Under the pieces are notes generated by a model. That model searched no databases. It was not told the DNA's origin and saw only the letters and a program-made list of their open reading frames with translations. The translations under genes and the position numbers were made by a program. From an uncultured Bacteroidota bacterium (GTDB taxonomy: Bacteria > Bacteroidota > Bacteroidia > Flavobacteriales > Flavobacteriaceae): a stretch of 64,000 nt of DNA. The stretch is from NCBI GenBank assembly GCA_902586905.1, contig CACIJH010000003.1:60303-124302 (forward strand), read 5' to 3'. Below, in pieces: positions 42,481-51,387 of the stretch. The number at the start of each line of letters is the position of its first letter. Positions within the stretch are counted from its first letter, which is position 1.

Positions 42481-42509
42481 CAAATATAGTCTCTTTTTTT
42501 CAACCTCAA
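42481..42509 (-). promoter_or_regulatory. Promoter of tRNA-Val
   Basis: Minus-strand TTG (42507-42509), 18-nt spacer, TATATTTG (42481-42488). Predicted start near 42476, about 5 nt before the mature tRNA. Confidence 0.75.
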
Positions 42510-42515
42510 AGGGAT

Positions 42516-43727
42516 TTACAACACTTCTGTAACCACAAATAAACTGCCACAAACAAGGATAATGTCAGAGAGGGACGCCTCCTGTTTTGCAGCAGCTAAG
42601 GCACTGGCCACTGAGTCGTGTGTAGCACCTCTAAAACCCAACTGACTTGCCTCTGCAAACAGTTGATTCACTGCTTTAGATCGTATCACATTTGGACTAC
42701 AGAAATAGTAGCTCACGTCTTTGGGCAAGTATGCTGAAATTTGTCCAAAATCTTTGTCCTTGACCATCCCAAAAACGATATGAAGATGGTCGTATTTCAT
42801 CGTCTTGATTTGTTCGATCACAGCTGCAATCCCTGCTACATTATGTGCAACATCAGCAATGACCTTTGGACTGTCTTGCAATATTTGCCATCTCCCTTGT
42901 AAACCAGTGTTTTTTACCACTGATTGTAACCCCTGTATAAGGTGTTTTTCTTCAACATTAAATTCGGAAAGTGCTGTGATTGCCATTGTTACATTTGCTA
43001 GATTTTCTTTCTGATAATCCCCTAACAAGTCTGTCGTATATTCGTTTGGAGAAACTTCTTCTGCAAAAAATATTGGTGATGACGTTGACTTGGCTTTGTT
43101 TGTGATTACTTGCTGCACCACTTTCTCATTTTTGGCTAAAACAACAGGGATGTTTTCTTTGATTATCCCTGCTTTTTCGCTGGCGATTGCTGCGATCGTA
43201 TCACCTAAAAACTGTTGATGGTCTTTGCTGATATGTGTAATCACAGATAGAATAGGGGTGATGATATTGGTCGCGTCCAAACGTCCCCCCAAACCAACTT
43301 CAACAATGGCGACATCGACTTGGGCTTTGGCAAAAATTGAAAAAGCCATCCCAACTGTCACTTCAAAAAATGAATAACCCCCCTCCTCTACTATTGATAG
43401 GTTTTGATTGACAAAATCAACAACACTTTTTTCATCTACTGCTTGCCCATTGATTTTTATACGCTCTCTAAAATCCTTTAGGTGAGGAGAAGTATAGAGT
43501 CCAACTGTATAGCCAGCAGTTTGAAGAACAGAAGCCAACATATGAGCTGTTGATCCCTTTCCATTGGTTCCAGCAATGTGTATAAATTTAGTGCTGCGAT
43601 GAGGGTCTCCCAAAGCAGCACTTAAGCGATTCATTTGATCCAAACCCAAACGCATGGCAGGAGGACCAACCCTTTGATACATGGGTAAGCGCTCGAACAA
43701 CCAAGTTAGGGTTTGGCTGTAATTCAT
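42516..43727 (-). CDS. folC: Dihydrofolate/folylpolyglutamate synthase
   Basis: 403-residue Mur-ligase-type enzyme adding glutamate to dihydropteroate and folates. P-loop HIAGTNGKGSTAHML, then TSPHLKDFRERI, VEVGLGGRLDATN, ITHISKDHQQFLGDTIAAIASEKAGI and VIADVAHN. Three nt downstream of nhaD on the same strand, so probably one transcript. Confidence 0.95.
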   Translation of the reverse strand: MNYSQTLTWLFERLPMYQRVGPPAMRLGLDQMNRLSAALGDPHRSTKFIHIAGTNGKGSTAHMLASVLQTAGYTVGLYTSPHLKDFRERIKINGQAVDEKSVVDFVNQNLSIVEEGGYSFFEVTVGMAFSIFAKAQVDVAIVEVGLGGRLDATNIITPILSVITHISKDHQQFLGDTIAAIASEKAGIIKENIPVVLAKNEKVVQQVITNKAKSTSSPIFFAEEVSPNEYTTDLLGDYQKENLANVTMAITALSEFNVEEKHLIQGLQSVVKNTGLQGRWQILQDSPKVIADVAHNVAGIAAVIEQIKTMKYDHLHIVFGMVKDKDFGQISAYLPKDVSYYFCSPNVIRSKAVNQLFAEASQLGFRGATHDSVASALAAAKQEASLSDIILVCGSLFVVTEVL

Positions 43728-43730
43728 TGA

Positions 43731-45053
43731 TTACACCAATATGTAATCTCTAAACAACATAAATGTTAGGTAACCTGATACAGATCCGATGAGCGCAAGG
43801 AAAGATATCTTTTTCAGATACCAGAAAAAGTTGATTTTCTCCATTCCCATGGCAACAACACCAGCTGCAGATCCAAATATAATCATACTACCACCAGTTC
43901 CAGCAGCAAACGCAATTGCATGCCATAGAGGGTGATCAACAGGCTCTGAGAACATTCCCATACTTGCAGCGACCAATGGAACATTGTCGATAATAGCAGA
44001 GATAAACCCAAAGATTGCAACTACAATATCGGAGTTGGGAATTGCAGCATTCAGGTCTTGCGCAAATCCAAACAACAACCCTAAAGATTCAAGTGCAGCA
44101 ACAGCCATCAAAATACCCAAGAAAAATAGAATACTAGGCATCTCAATTTTTGTCAAAGCAACGTGAACAGGATTGTGATGTGTGCCATTACCATCGTGAG
44201 ACTTGGCTTCTACAAAAGCTTTGGAACGACTATACACCTCAGCAAAAACAGACACCACAGCAAGCGAAAGCATCATCCCAACATAGGGAGGCAGGTGCGT
44301 TACTGTCTTAAAAATAGGAACAAATAAAATAGACCCAAGTCCTAGATACAGCATCGTTGGACCCTTGGGAGTGAGCTTGACATTGTCATCTATTTTATCA
44401 ATTTCTCCTTTGAAAATTTTATATCGACTTGCAATAAAAGTGGGTACAATCATACACACCAAAGAAGGTACAATTAGGTATTTTATCAACTCAGGTGTAG
44501 TTACTTTTTTACCAATCCACAACATCGTTGTTGTCACATCTCCAATGGGAGACCATGCACCCCCAGCGTTGGCAGTGACGATGATCATACCAGCAAACCA
44601 CAACCGAAGGCTTCGGTCGTGAATGACCTTTTGTAGGATGGTAACAAGTACAATCGTAGCAGTCAGGTTATCAATAATTGCTGAAAGAACAAAAGCCAAA
44701 CAAGCAAAAATCCAAAGTAAACGAACCTTATTTCGAGTTCTTATAAACTGCTTGATTGTGGCAAACCCATTGAAATAATCTATGATTTCAACAATGGTCA
44801 TCGCACCCAAAAGGAAGACAAGTATTTCTGCTGTTTTTCCCAGGTGGTGTAGCAATGCTTCTTCGATGTGAGTGGGGAGCAGCTGTTTGTTGACAGCATC
44901 AATATCAAACACGTCTAAGTGACCTAGGGCTATCATCGCCCACAAAATGGCCATCATTGCCAGGGCGGGAATAAGTTTATCAATGTGAAGGTTATGCTCG
45001 AGAGTGATTGCGAGGTAACCAAGTACAAATACAATAATAATGATCGTTTCCAT
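43731..45053 (-). CDS. nhaD: Na+/H+ antiporter NhaD
   Basis: 440 residues with about 12 membrane helices and the NhaD/ion-transporter fold: FLLGAMTIVEIIDYFNGF, IIDNLTATIVLVTIL, ITANAGGAWSPIGDVTTTMLW-like region and the second half GFISAIIDNVPLVAASMGMF with AAGTGGSMIIFGSAAGVVAMG. The conserved polar residues in both half-helices are intact. Exports sodium, consistent with a marine or saline habitat. A TATATTTG box is at 45073-45080. Confidence 0.94.
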   Translation of the reverse strand: METIIIIVFVLGYLAITLEHNLHIDKLIPALAMMAILWAMIALGHLDVFDIDAVNKQLLPTHIEEALLHHLGKTAEILVFLLGAMTIVEIIDYFNGFATIKQFIRTRNKVRLLWIFACLAFVLSAIIDNLTATIVLVTILQKVIHDRSLRLWFAGMIIVTANAGGAWSPIGDVTTTMLWIGKKVTTPELIKYLIVPSLVCMIVPTFIASRYKIFKGEIDKIDDNVKLTPKGPTMLYLGLGSILFVPIFKTVTHLPPYVGMMLSLAVVSVFAEVYSRSKAFVEAKSHDGNGTHHNPVHVALTKIEMPSILFFLGILMAVAALESLGLLFGFAQDLNAAIPNSDIVVAIFGFISAIIDNVPLVAASMGMFSEPVDHPLWHAIAFAAGTGGSMIIFGSAAGVVAMGMEKINFFWYLKKISFLALIGSVSGYLTFMLFRDYILV

Positions 45054-45072
45054 ATAACAATTTTAATGTTTT

Positions 45073-45080
45073 CAAATATA
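45073..45080 (-). promoter_or_regulatory. -7 box of nhaD-folC
   Basis: Minus-strand TATATTTG, 19 nt before the nhaD ATG. Confidence 0.45.
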
Positions 45081-45389
45081 CTACCTCGATTTAATTATTA
45101 CTAAAAAACTTCTACTTGTTCTAGAGATTTTTTTATCAGGTTTTATATTCTTAAAAAATTGAGATTCAACCCTCATTTTAAAGAGGTGTAAAAGTCAATG
45201 TTTTCATGTTTTTATTTTCAACCCCACAATTTTGAGAGTTACAAATTCAGAATTATCTAATTTTTATGGATTTAATAATATATACTTCCGTTTGTAAGAA
45301 ATAAGTATTTATTTTCGTCCTTCCTTATAAATATTGCATTTGTTCTGTGAACAGTAATATTTGTAATTAGAATATTTCAAACAGTTGGA

Positions 45390-45397
45390 TATATTTG
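45390..45397 (+). promoter_or_regulatory. -7 box of gltBD
   Basis: TATATTTG, 7 nt before the ATG; predicted leader about 2-3 nt. No -33 TTG at 17-23 nt. Confidence 0.5.
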
Positions 45398-45404
45398 GAA
45401 CGCT

Positions 45405-48400
45405 ATGATAAAAAAACAAGGACTTTACGACCCGCAATTTGAGCACGATAACTGTGGTGCAGGATTTATCTGTAGCCTCGAAGGCAAACGCACAAATGAC
45501 ATCATCCACAAAGCACTCGACATTCTTGTCAAGCTAGAGCACAGAGGTGCTGTTAGCGCTGATGGCAAAACAGGTGATGGTGCAGGAATTCTCATCGACA
45601 TCCCCCATGACTATCTACAGCAAGTATGCGACTTTGTTTTACCAGAGCCTACAACCTATTCCCTTGGAATGGTTTTTCTCCCCTCCAAAGAAAATCAACG
45701 ACAGTTTTGCACCGATACGCTAAACAACGAGTTTGAAAACCAAGGGCTTGAGGTGATTGGGTGGAGAGAAGTCCCAACCAATCAAATGGTGGTTGGAGAA
45801 ATTGCTGGACGCACGCTTCCGCATATTGAACAAGTGTTTGTTCGTCCTGCTGAGGGTATCACACTAAACGAAAAAGAACTCAACACAAAAACATTCATCG
45901 CTCGAAAAATTGCAGAACACAAGGTGTATGCCACCAAAATGTCGCAAGCTAGTTATTTCTATTTGCCCAGTCTATCCACAAGAACTTTGATTTATAAAGG
46001 CCTTCTTGTTCCTGAAGATATTGAAAGATTTTACACAGATTTAACTGATAAACGTGTAGTCACAAGGCTTGCGTTGGTGCATCAGCGTTTTTCGACCAAC
46101 ACTTTCCCAACCTGGGATTTGGCACAACCTTTTCGCTATATGTGTCACAATGGTGAAATCAACACCTATCGAGGCAACCTCAACCGAATGAAAGCTCGAG
46201 AAGAGCTGTTGTCTAGTGACTTTTTTGGTGATGATATCAAGTCTATTCTTCCAATTGTTTTGCATGGTAAATCAGATTCTGCCTCCATGGATATGGTCGT
46301 TGAGCTTTTACTGCACACTGGCAGATCGCTCCCCGAAGTAATGATGATAATGGTTCCTGAAGCGTGGGAGAAACACAAGAGCATGGATCCTGTGAAAAAA
46401 GCATTTTATTCCTTCAATTCCTGCATCATGGAGCCATGGGATGGCCCTGCTTCTATTCCTTTTACAGATGGGAATTATATTGGAGCACTTCTTGACAGAA
46501 ATGGTCTGCGTCCTTCCAGATACACAGTGACCAAAGATGGGTATGTCGTGATGTCGTCAGAAACAGGTGTCACTGAAATCGAACCCAAAAATGTAGCCAA
46601 ACATGGGCGACTTGAGCCAGGGCGTATGTTCCTTGTTGATATGAACGAAGGTCGCATTGTTGAGGATAAAGAAATCAAAGGTATTATATCTTCAAAACAC
46701 CCCTATCAAGATTGGTTGGATGATAATCTTTTGCCACTGAAAAATGTTCCTTACACTGGCAATACAACGCCACAAGAAGAAACTGGTTATACCCAACGAT
46801 TAAAAGGATTTGGATATACTGAGGAAGACATCAAGACTTTGATTATCCCAATGATGTCGGCTGGTAAAGAGGCCATTGGGTCGATGGGTACAGACACTCC
46901 ATTGGCAGTGCTTTCACACAAGCCACAACTGCTTTACAACTATTTCAAACAACTTTTTGCGCAGGTAACAAACCCACCTCTGGATGGGATTCGTGAGGAA
47001 ATCGTAACAGACACCTCCCTTTCGATTGGAAGTGATTATAATCTATTTTCTGTTGATCCTGTACACGCCAAAAAGCTGCGTATTCAAAATCCGATTATAT
47101 CCAATGAAGATTTGGATAAGATCAAATTTATTAAACACAAGGACTTTATTTCTGCATCTGTCTCTGTATTGTATGCAATTGACAAGGGGTACAATGGAAT
47201 CGAGAAAGCCATAGAAAACCTTATCGACAAAGTCAAAGAAAAAGTAAGTCAAGGTGCCAACATCATCATCTTGTCAGATCGAGGTATAAACAAAGACTTA
47301 GCGCCTATTCCGATGCTTCTTGCATGCTCTGCAGTGCATCATGGACTGATTAAACATGGGTTGCGTTCGAAGTTTGGGATTGTAATTGAATCTGCCGAAC
47401 CTCGTGAACCTCACCATTTTGCAACTCTCTTTGGATATGGTGCCAGTGCGATCAACCCTTATATGGTCAATGAGATTATCGAAACCCTTGTCAGCTCACA
47501 AGATCGCATCCAAATGACGGCTGAACAAGCGATTGAAAATTTCAACAAAGCCATCGCAAAAGGATTGGTGAAGGTCATGAACAAAATAGGCATCTCCACT
47601 CTTCATTCCTATAGAGGTGCACAAATTTTTGAGGCACTTGGATTGAATACAAAATTCATAGAGCAGTTCTTTTGTAACACCCCAACAAGAATTGAAGGGA
47701 TTGGATTATTTGAGGTCGAAAAGGAAATCTCTCTTCGTCATCAACAAGCCTTTGCCAGTGCAGAAACAGATGAATCTGCAGATTTAGAAATTGGTGGGAG
47801 TTATCGTTGGAGACGAAATGGTGAAGCTCATATGCTAAACCCTGCTACCATTGCAAAGCTACAAGTAGCAACGCGACAAAATAAGTATGAGAGTTATGAG
47901 GAGTTTGCCAAATTGGTCAATGATCAATCACGTCAATTGATGACCATACGTGGGATGTTTTCATTCACTGATCTCGATCCCATACCAATTGATGAGGTAG
48001 AGCCTTGGACTGCAATCGCAAAGCGCTTCAAAACAGGTGCAATGTCACTGGGATCAATCAGTGAAGAGGCGCATGAAACCCTAGCCAAAGCCATGAATCG
48101 CATTGGTGGAAAAAGCAATTCTGGCGAGGGAGGAGAAGACCCTAGACGATTTAACAGAGATGAAGATGGTGATTGGCGCAACAGCGCAATCAAGCAAGTT
48201 GCATCAGGTCGTTTTGGTGTTTCGTCTCACTACCTTGCAAATGCGCAAGAGATTCAGATCAAAATGGCACAGGGCGCAAAGCCTGGTGAAGGTGGACAGC
48301 TTCCTGGTACTAAAGTGAATCCATACATCGCATCTGTTCGAAACTCTACACCATATGTAGGGCTCATCTCACCTCCACCCCATCACGATATTTATTCAAT

Positions 48401-49913
48401 CGAAGATTTGGCACAACTCATTTATGATTTGAAAAATGCCAATCGAGAAGCACGTGTAAATGTCAAGTTGGTATCTGAGGTTGGTGTTGGAACAATTGCA
48501 GCTGGAGTCGCAAAGGCCAAAGCTGATGTGATTTTGATTTCTGGCTACGATGGCGGAACTGGTGCATCGCCTCTAACCTCCTTAAAGCACGCTGGGCTAC
48601 CCTGGGAATTGGGTATTGCTGAAGCTCAGCAAACACTCGTCTTAAACGATCTTCGTGGACGTATCGTATTGGAGTGTGATGGCCAAATGAAAACTGGTCG
48701 TGATGTTGCCATCGCTTGTTTGTTGGGTGCCGAAGAGTATGGTTTTTCAACTGCACCTCTTGTTGCGACTGGCTGTATTATGATGCGTGCATGTCACCTC
48801 AACACCTGTCCAGTTGGGATTGCTACCCAAGACCCAGAGCTTCGTAAAAATTTTAAAGGAAAGCCCGAGCATGTCGTCAACTATATGCATTTTGTCGCTG
48901 AAGAAATGAGAAGCATCATGGCACAACTTGGGTTTAGGACTGTTGATGAGATGGTCGGTCAAAGCCAAAAACTAAATATGAGAGATGCCATTGAGCATTT
49001 TAAAGCCAAGGGTATTGACCTCTCAACAATCCTTCACAAGCCCGATGTAAAAGAAGGAACTCCTTTGAGAAATACTGAAAAACAAGATTATAAACTCGAA
49101 AACGTTCTTGATTTCACACTGATTTCGAAAGCAAAAAATGCCCTCGAAAAGTTAGAACCACAAACATTAACGTTACCTATTCACAACACCGATCGAAGTG
49201 TCGGGGCTATTTTGAGTAATGAAATATCCAAAAAATATGGTGCAGAAGGTCTTCCTGAAGATACACTAACAATCTACTTTAATGGTACAGCAGGTCAGAG
49301 TTTTGGTTGTTTTGCAACAAAAGGACTTCATTTAGAAACCATTGGAAACTGTAACGACTACTTTGGCAAGGGTCTTTCGGGTGCACGTCTTGTGGCGCGC
49401 GTTCCTGAAGGTGTTTCGTATAAAGCCGAAGAGAATATAATCATCGGAAATGTAGCGCTATATGGTGCAACAGCTGGTGAGGCATATATCAATGGAATTG
49501 CTGGTGAGCGTTTTTGTGTTCGCAACTCGGGTGCCACTGCAGTTGTTGAAGGCATTGGGGATCATGGTTGTGAATATATGACAGGAGGTATTGCTGTCAT
49601 CATTGGAGATTTTGGTCGCAATTTTGCTGCTGGTATGAGTGGTGGAATCGCCTATTTATACGCTGCTGATGGTACATTTGATGAGCGCAATTTCAACATG
49701 GAAATGATCGGCTTAGAAAACCCCTCTACAGAAGATCTGAATCAGATAGAAGAACTACTCAATAATCATATAAAATACACAGCAAGTAGCAAGGCAAGAG
49801 CCATCATTGATCATTGGGAAAAAGAGCAAAAGAATTTTATCAAGGTAATGCCAACGGACTATAAAAAGGCCCTTGAAAGATTGGCAGATGAAGCCAAACA
49901 AGAAGTAAATTGA
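45405..49913 (+). CDS. gltB: Glutamate synthase large subunit
   Basis: 1502 residues. Short propeptide of 16 residues before the nucleophile Cys17 (HDNCGAGF), then the glutaminase domain, central domain, FMN/2-oxoglutarate domain (about 850-1250: VSEVGVGTIAAGVAKAKADVILISGYDGGTGASP) and 3Fe-4S cluster Cys in ACHLNTCPVG, and the C-terminal beta-helix (GNVALYGATAGEAYINGIAGERF). Forms glutamate from glutamine and 2-oxoglutarate with GltD. Full length and intact. Confidence 0.97.
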   Translation: MIKKQGLYDPQFEHDNCGAGFICSLEGKRTNDIIHKALDILVKLEHRGAVSADGKTGDGAGILIDIPHDYLQQVCDFVLPEPTTYSLGMVFLPSKENQRQFCTDTLNNEFENQGLEVIGWREVPTNQMVVGEIAGRTLPHIEQVFVRPAEGITLNEKELNTKTFIARKIAEHKVYATKMSQASYFYLPSLSTRTLIYKGLLVPEDIERFYTDLTDKRVVTRLALVHQRFSTNTFPTWDLAQPFRYMCHNGEINTYRGNLNRMKAREELLSSDFFGDDIKSILPIVLHGKSDSASMDMVVELLLHTGRSLPEVMMIMVPEAWEKHKSMDPVKKAFYSFNSCIMEPWDGPASIPFTDGNYIGALLDRNGLRPSRYTVTKDGYVVMSSETGVTEIEPKNVAKHGRLEPGRMFLVDMNEGRIVEDKEIKGIISSKHPYQDWLDDNLLPLKNVPYTGNTTPQEETGYTQRLKGFGYTEEDIKTLIIPMMSAGKEAIGSMGTDTPLAVLSHKPQLLYNYFKQLFAQVTNPPLDGIREEIVTDTSLSIGSDYNLFSVDPVHAKKLRIQNPIISNEDLDKIKFIKHKDFISASVSVLYAIDKGYNGIEKAIENLIDKVKEKVSQGANIIILSDRGINKDLAPIPMLLACSAVHHGLIKHGLRSKFGIVIESAEPREPHHFATLFGYGASAINPYMVNEIIETLVSSQDRIQMTAEQAIENFNKAIAKGLVKVMNKIGISTLHSYRGAQIFEALGLNTKFIEQFFCNTPTRIEGIGLFEVEKEISLRHQQAFASAETDESADLEIGGSYRWRRNGEAHMLNPATIAKLQVATRQNKYESYEEFAKLVNDQSRQLMTIRGMFSFTDLDPIPIDEVEPWTAIAKRFKTGAMSLGSISEEAHETLAKAMNRIGGKSNSGEGGEDPRRFNRDEDGDWRNSAIKQVASGRFGVSSHYLANAQEIQIKMAQGAKPGEGGQLPGTKVNPYIASVRNSTPYVGLISPPPHHDIYSIEDLAQLIYDLKNANREARVNVKLVSEVGVGTIAAGVAKAKADVILISGYDGGTGASPLTSLKHAGLPWELGIAEAQQTLVLNDLRGRIVLECDGQMKTGRDVAIACLLGAEEYGFSTAPLVATGCIMMRACHLNTCPVGIATQDPELRKNFKGKPEHVVNYMHFVAEEMRSIMAQLGFRTVDEMVGQSQKLNMRDAIEHFKAKGIDLSTILHKPDVKEGTPLRNTEKQDYKLENVLDFTLISKAKNALEKLEPQTLTLPIHNTDRSVGAILSNEISKKYGAEGLPEDTLTIYFNGTAGQSFGCFATKGLHLETIGNCNDYFGKGLSGARLVARVPEGVSYKAEENIIIGNVALYGATAGEAYINGIAGERFCVRNSGATAVVEGIGDHGCEYMTGGIAVIIGDFGRNFAAGMSGGIAYLYAADGTFDERNFNMEMIGLENPSTEDLNQIEELLNNHIKYTASSKARAIIDHWEKEQKNFIKVMPTDYKKALERLADEAKQEVN

Positions 49914-49914
49914 T

Positions 49915-51381
49915 ATGGGAAAGTTAAGAGGATTTTTAGAATATGAAAGGATTGACGAAGCAAACATTCCTGTTGCTGATCGCGTCAAAAACTACAAGGA
50001 ATTTACAGTTCACCCTGGTGAGAAAAAACTAAAGGATCAAGGGGCACGCTGCATGGATTGTGGTGTTCCTTTTTGCCATAGTGGATGCCCACTTGGCAAC
50101 ATGATACCTGACTTTAATGATGCTGTGTATCAAAACGATTGGCAAAAGGCTCTACGCATTCTGCATTCAACAAACAACTTTCCTGAGTTTACAGGTCGCC
50201 TATGCCCTGCCCCGTGCGAGGCAGCTTGTGTGTTGGGGATTATCAACCCTCCTGTTTCGATTGAAATGATTGAAAAATATATAGTTGAGAGAGGTTTTAA
50301 AGAAGGTTGGATTCAAGCAAACCCTCCCAAAAACAGAACAGGAAAAACAATTGCTGTTGTGGGGTCTGGCCCAGCTGGCCTGGCTGCTGCTCAACAGCTG
50401 AACAGAGCAGGTCACACAGTTACTGTTTTTGAAAGAGATGAAAAAGTTGGGGGGCTTTTGCGCTATGGAATTCCTGATTTCAAAATGGAAAAGCATGTGA
50501 TTGATCGTCGCATTTCGATTCTTGAAGAGGAAGGTATACTCTTTAAAACAGGTGTTGAAGTTGGCAAAAACTACAGTGTAGAAAAGCTAAAAGACTTTGA
50601 TGCTGTTGTTCTTTGTGGTGGTGCTACCATTCGCAGAAGGTTACCAATTCCTGGTGCAGAAGCCAAAGGAGTTGTACAAGCGATGGACTTTTTACCAAAA
50701 AGTAATCGGTGGGTAGATGGTCTTACAAATGTTGATCCTGAGCTACACGCACAAGGAAAAAATGTTATTGTCATTGGAGGTGGTGATACAGGTTCTGATT
50801 GTATTGGAACATCCAATCGTCAGGGGGCAGCTAGTGTTACCAATTTTGAAATTATGCCTAGACCAGCCGATGACAGAACAGCTGAACACCCATGGCCCTA
50901 TTGGCCATTTAAACACAAAACTTCTTCATCGCATGAAGAAGGAAGTGAAAGAGAGTTTAGCATCCTAACAAAAGAATTTTTGACGGACGAGGATGGCAGG
51001 CTATCCGGCCTCAAAACTGTACAAGTCCGTTGGGAAAAACAAGACGGAGCACGACCAAAGCTTGTTGAGGAGCCAAATACAGAAAAGGAATGGCCATGTG
51101 ATCTGGCATTACTCGCACTTGGGTTTACTGGTCCCGAGCCAACCTTGGCAGAACAACTCGGCATTCAACTTGATGATCGTTCAAATATCAACGCTGATAC
51201 CAAATCATATCAAACCAATATCCCACACATTTTTGCAGCAGGTGATATGCGACGTGGTCAGTCTTTAATTGTTTGGGCCATTTCGGAAGGTAGAGAAGCT
51301 GCTTATCAAGTCGATAAATTTTTGATGGGCACAACACAACTGCCAACCAAAACAGATGGAGATTTGCCAAATCATCCTTAA
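49915..51381 (+). CDS. gltD: Glutamate synthase small subunit
   Basis: 488-residue NADPH-oxidising subunit. N-terminal Fe-S Cys (CMDCGVPFCHSGCPLGN, CPAPCEAACVLG), FAD site VGSGPAGLAAAQQL, NADPH site VIGGGDTGSDCIG and C-terminal FAD motif IFAAGDMRRGQSLIVWAI. One nt after gltB; transcript ends against the porin gene 6 nt away without a visible terminator. Confidence 0.97.
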   Translation: MGKLRGFLEYERIDEANIPVADRVKNYKEFTVHPGEKKLKDQGARCMDCGVPFCHSGCPLGNMIPDFNDAVYQNDWQKALRILHSTNNFPEFTGRLCPAPCEAACVLGIINPPVSIEMIEKYIVERGFKEGWIQANPPKNRTGKTIAVVGSGPAGLAAAQQLNRAGHTVTVFERDEKVGGLLRYGIPDFKMEKHVIDRRISILEEEGILFKTGVEVGKNYSVEKLKDFDAVVLCGGATIRRRLPIPGAEAKGVVQAMDFLPKSNRWVDGLTNVDPELHAQGKNVIVIGGGDTGSDCIGTSNRQGAASVTNFEIMPRPADDRTAEHPWPYWPFKHKTSSSHEEGSEREFSILTKEFLTDEDGRLSGLKTVQVRWEKQDGARPKLVEEPNTEKEWPCDLALLALGFTGPEPTLAEQLGIQLDDRSNINADTKSYQTNIPHIFAAGDMRRGQSLIVWAISEGREAAYQVDKFLMGTTQLPTKTDGDLPNHP

Positions 51382-51387
51382 GATGGT

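Larger units (their letters stand above)
45054..45404. other. Divergent intergenic region nhaD / gltB
   Basis: 351 nt without a supported gene, very AT-rich. It holds the nhaD -7 box (45073-45080, minus) and the gltB box (45390-45397, plus). A small inverted repeat CTGTGAACAG (45345-45354) could be a regulatory site. Otherwise I see nothing. Confidence 0.5.

Noticed and set aside
45202..45264. 20-codon frame starting ATGTTTTCATG in the nhaD-gltB spacer
   Set aside because: Short, AT-rich, no promoter at a sensible distance and no recognisable motif.
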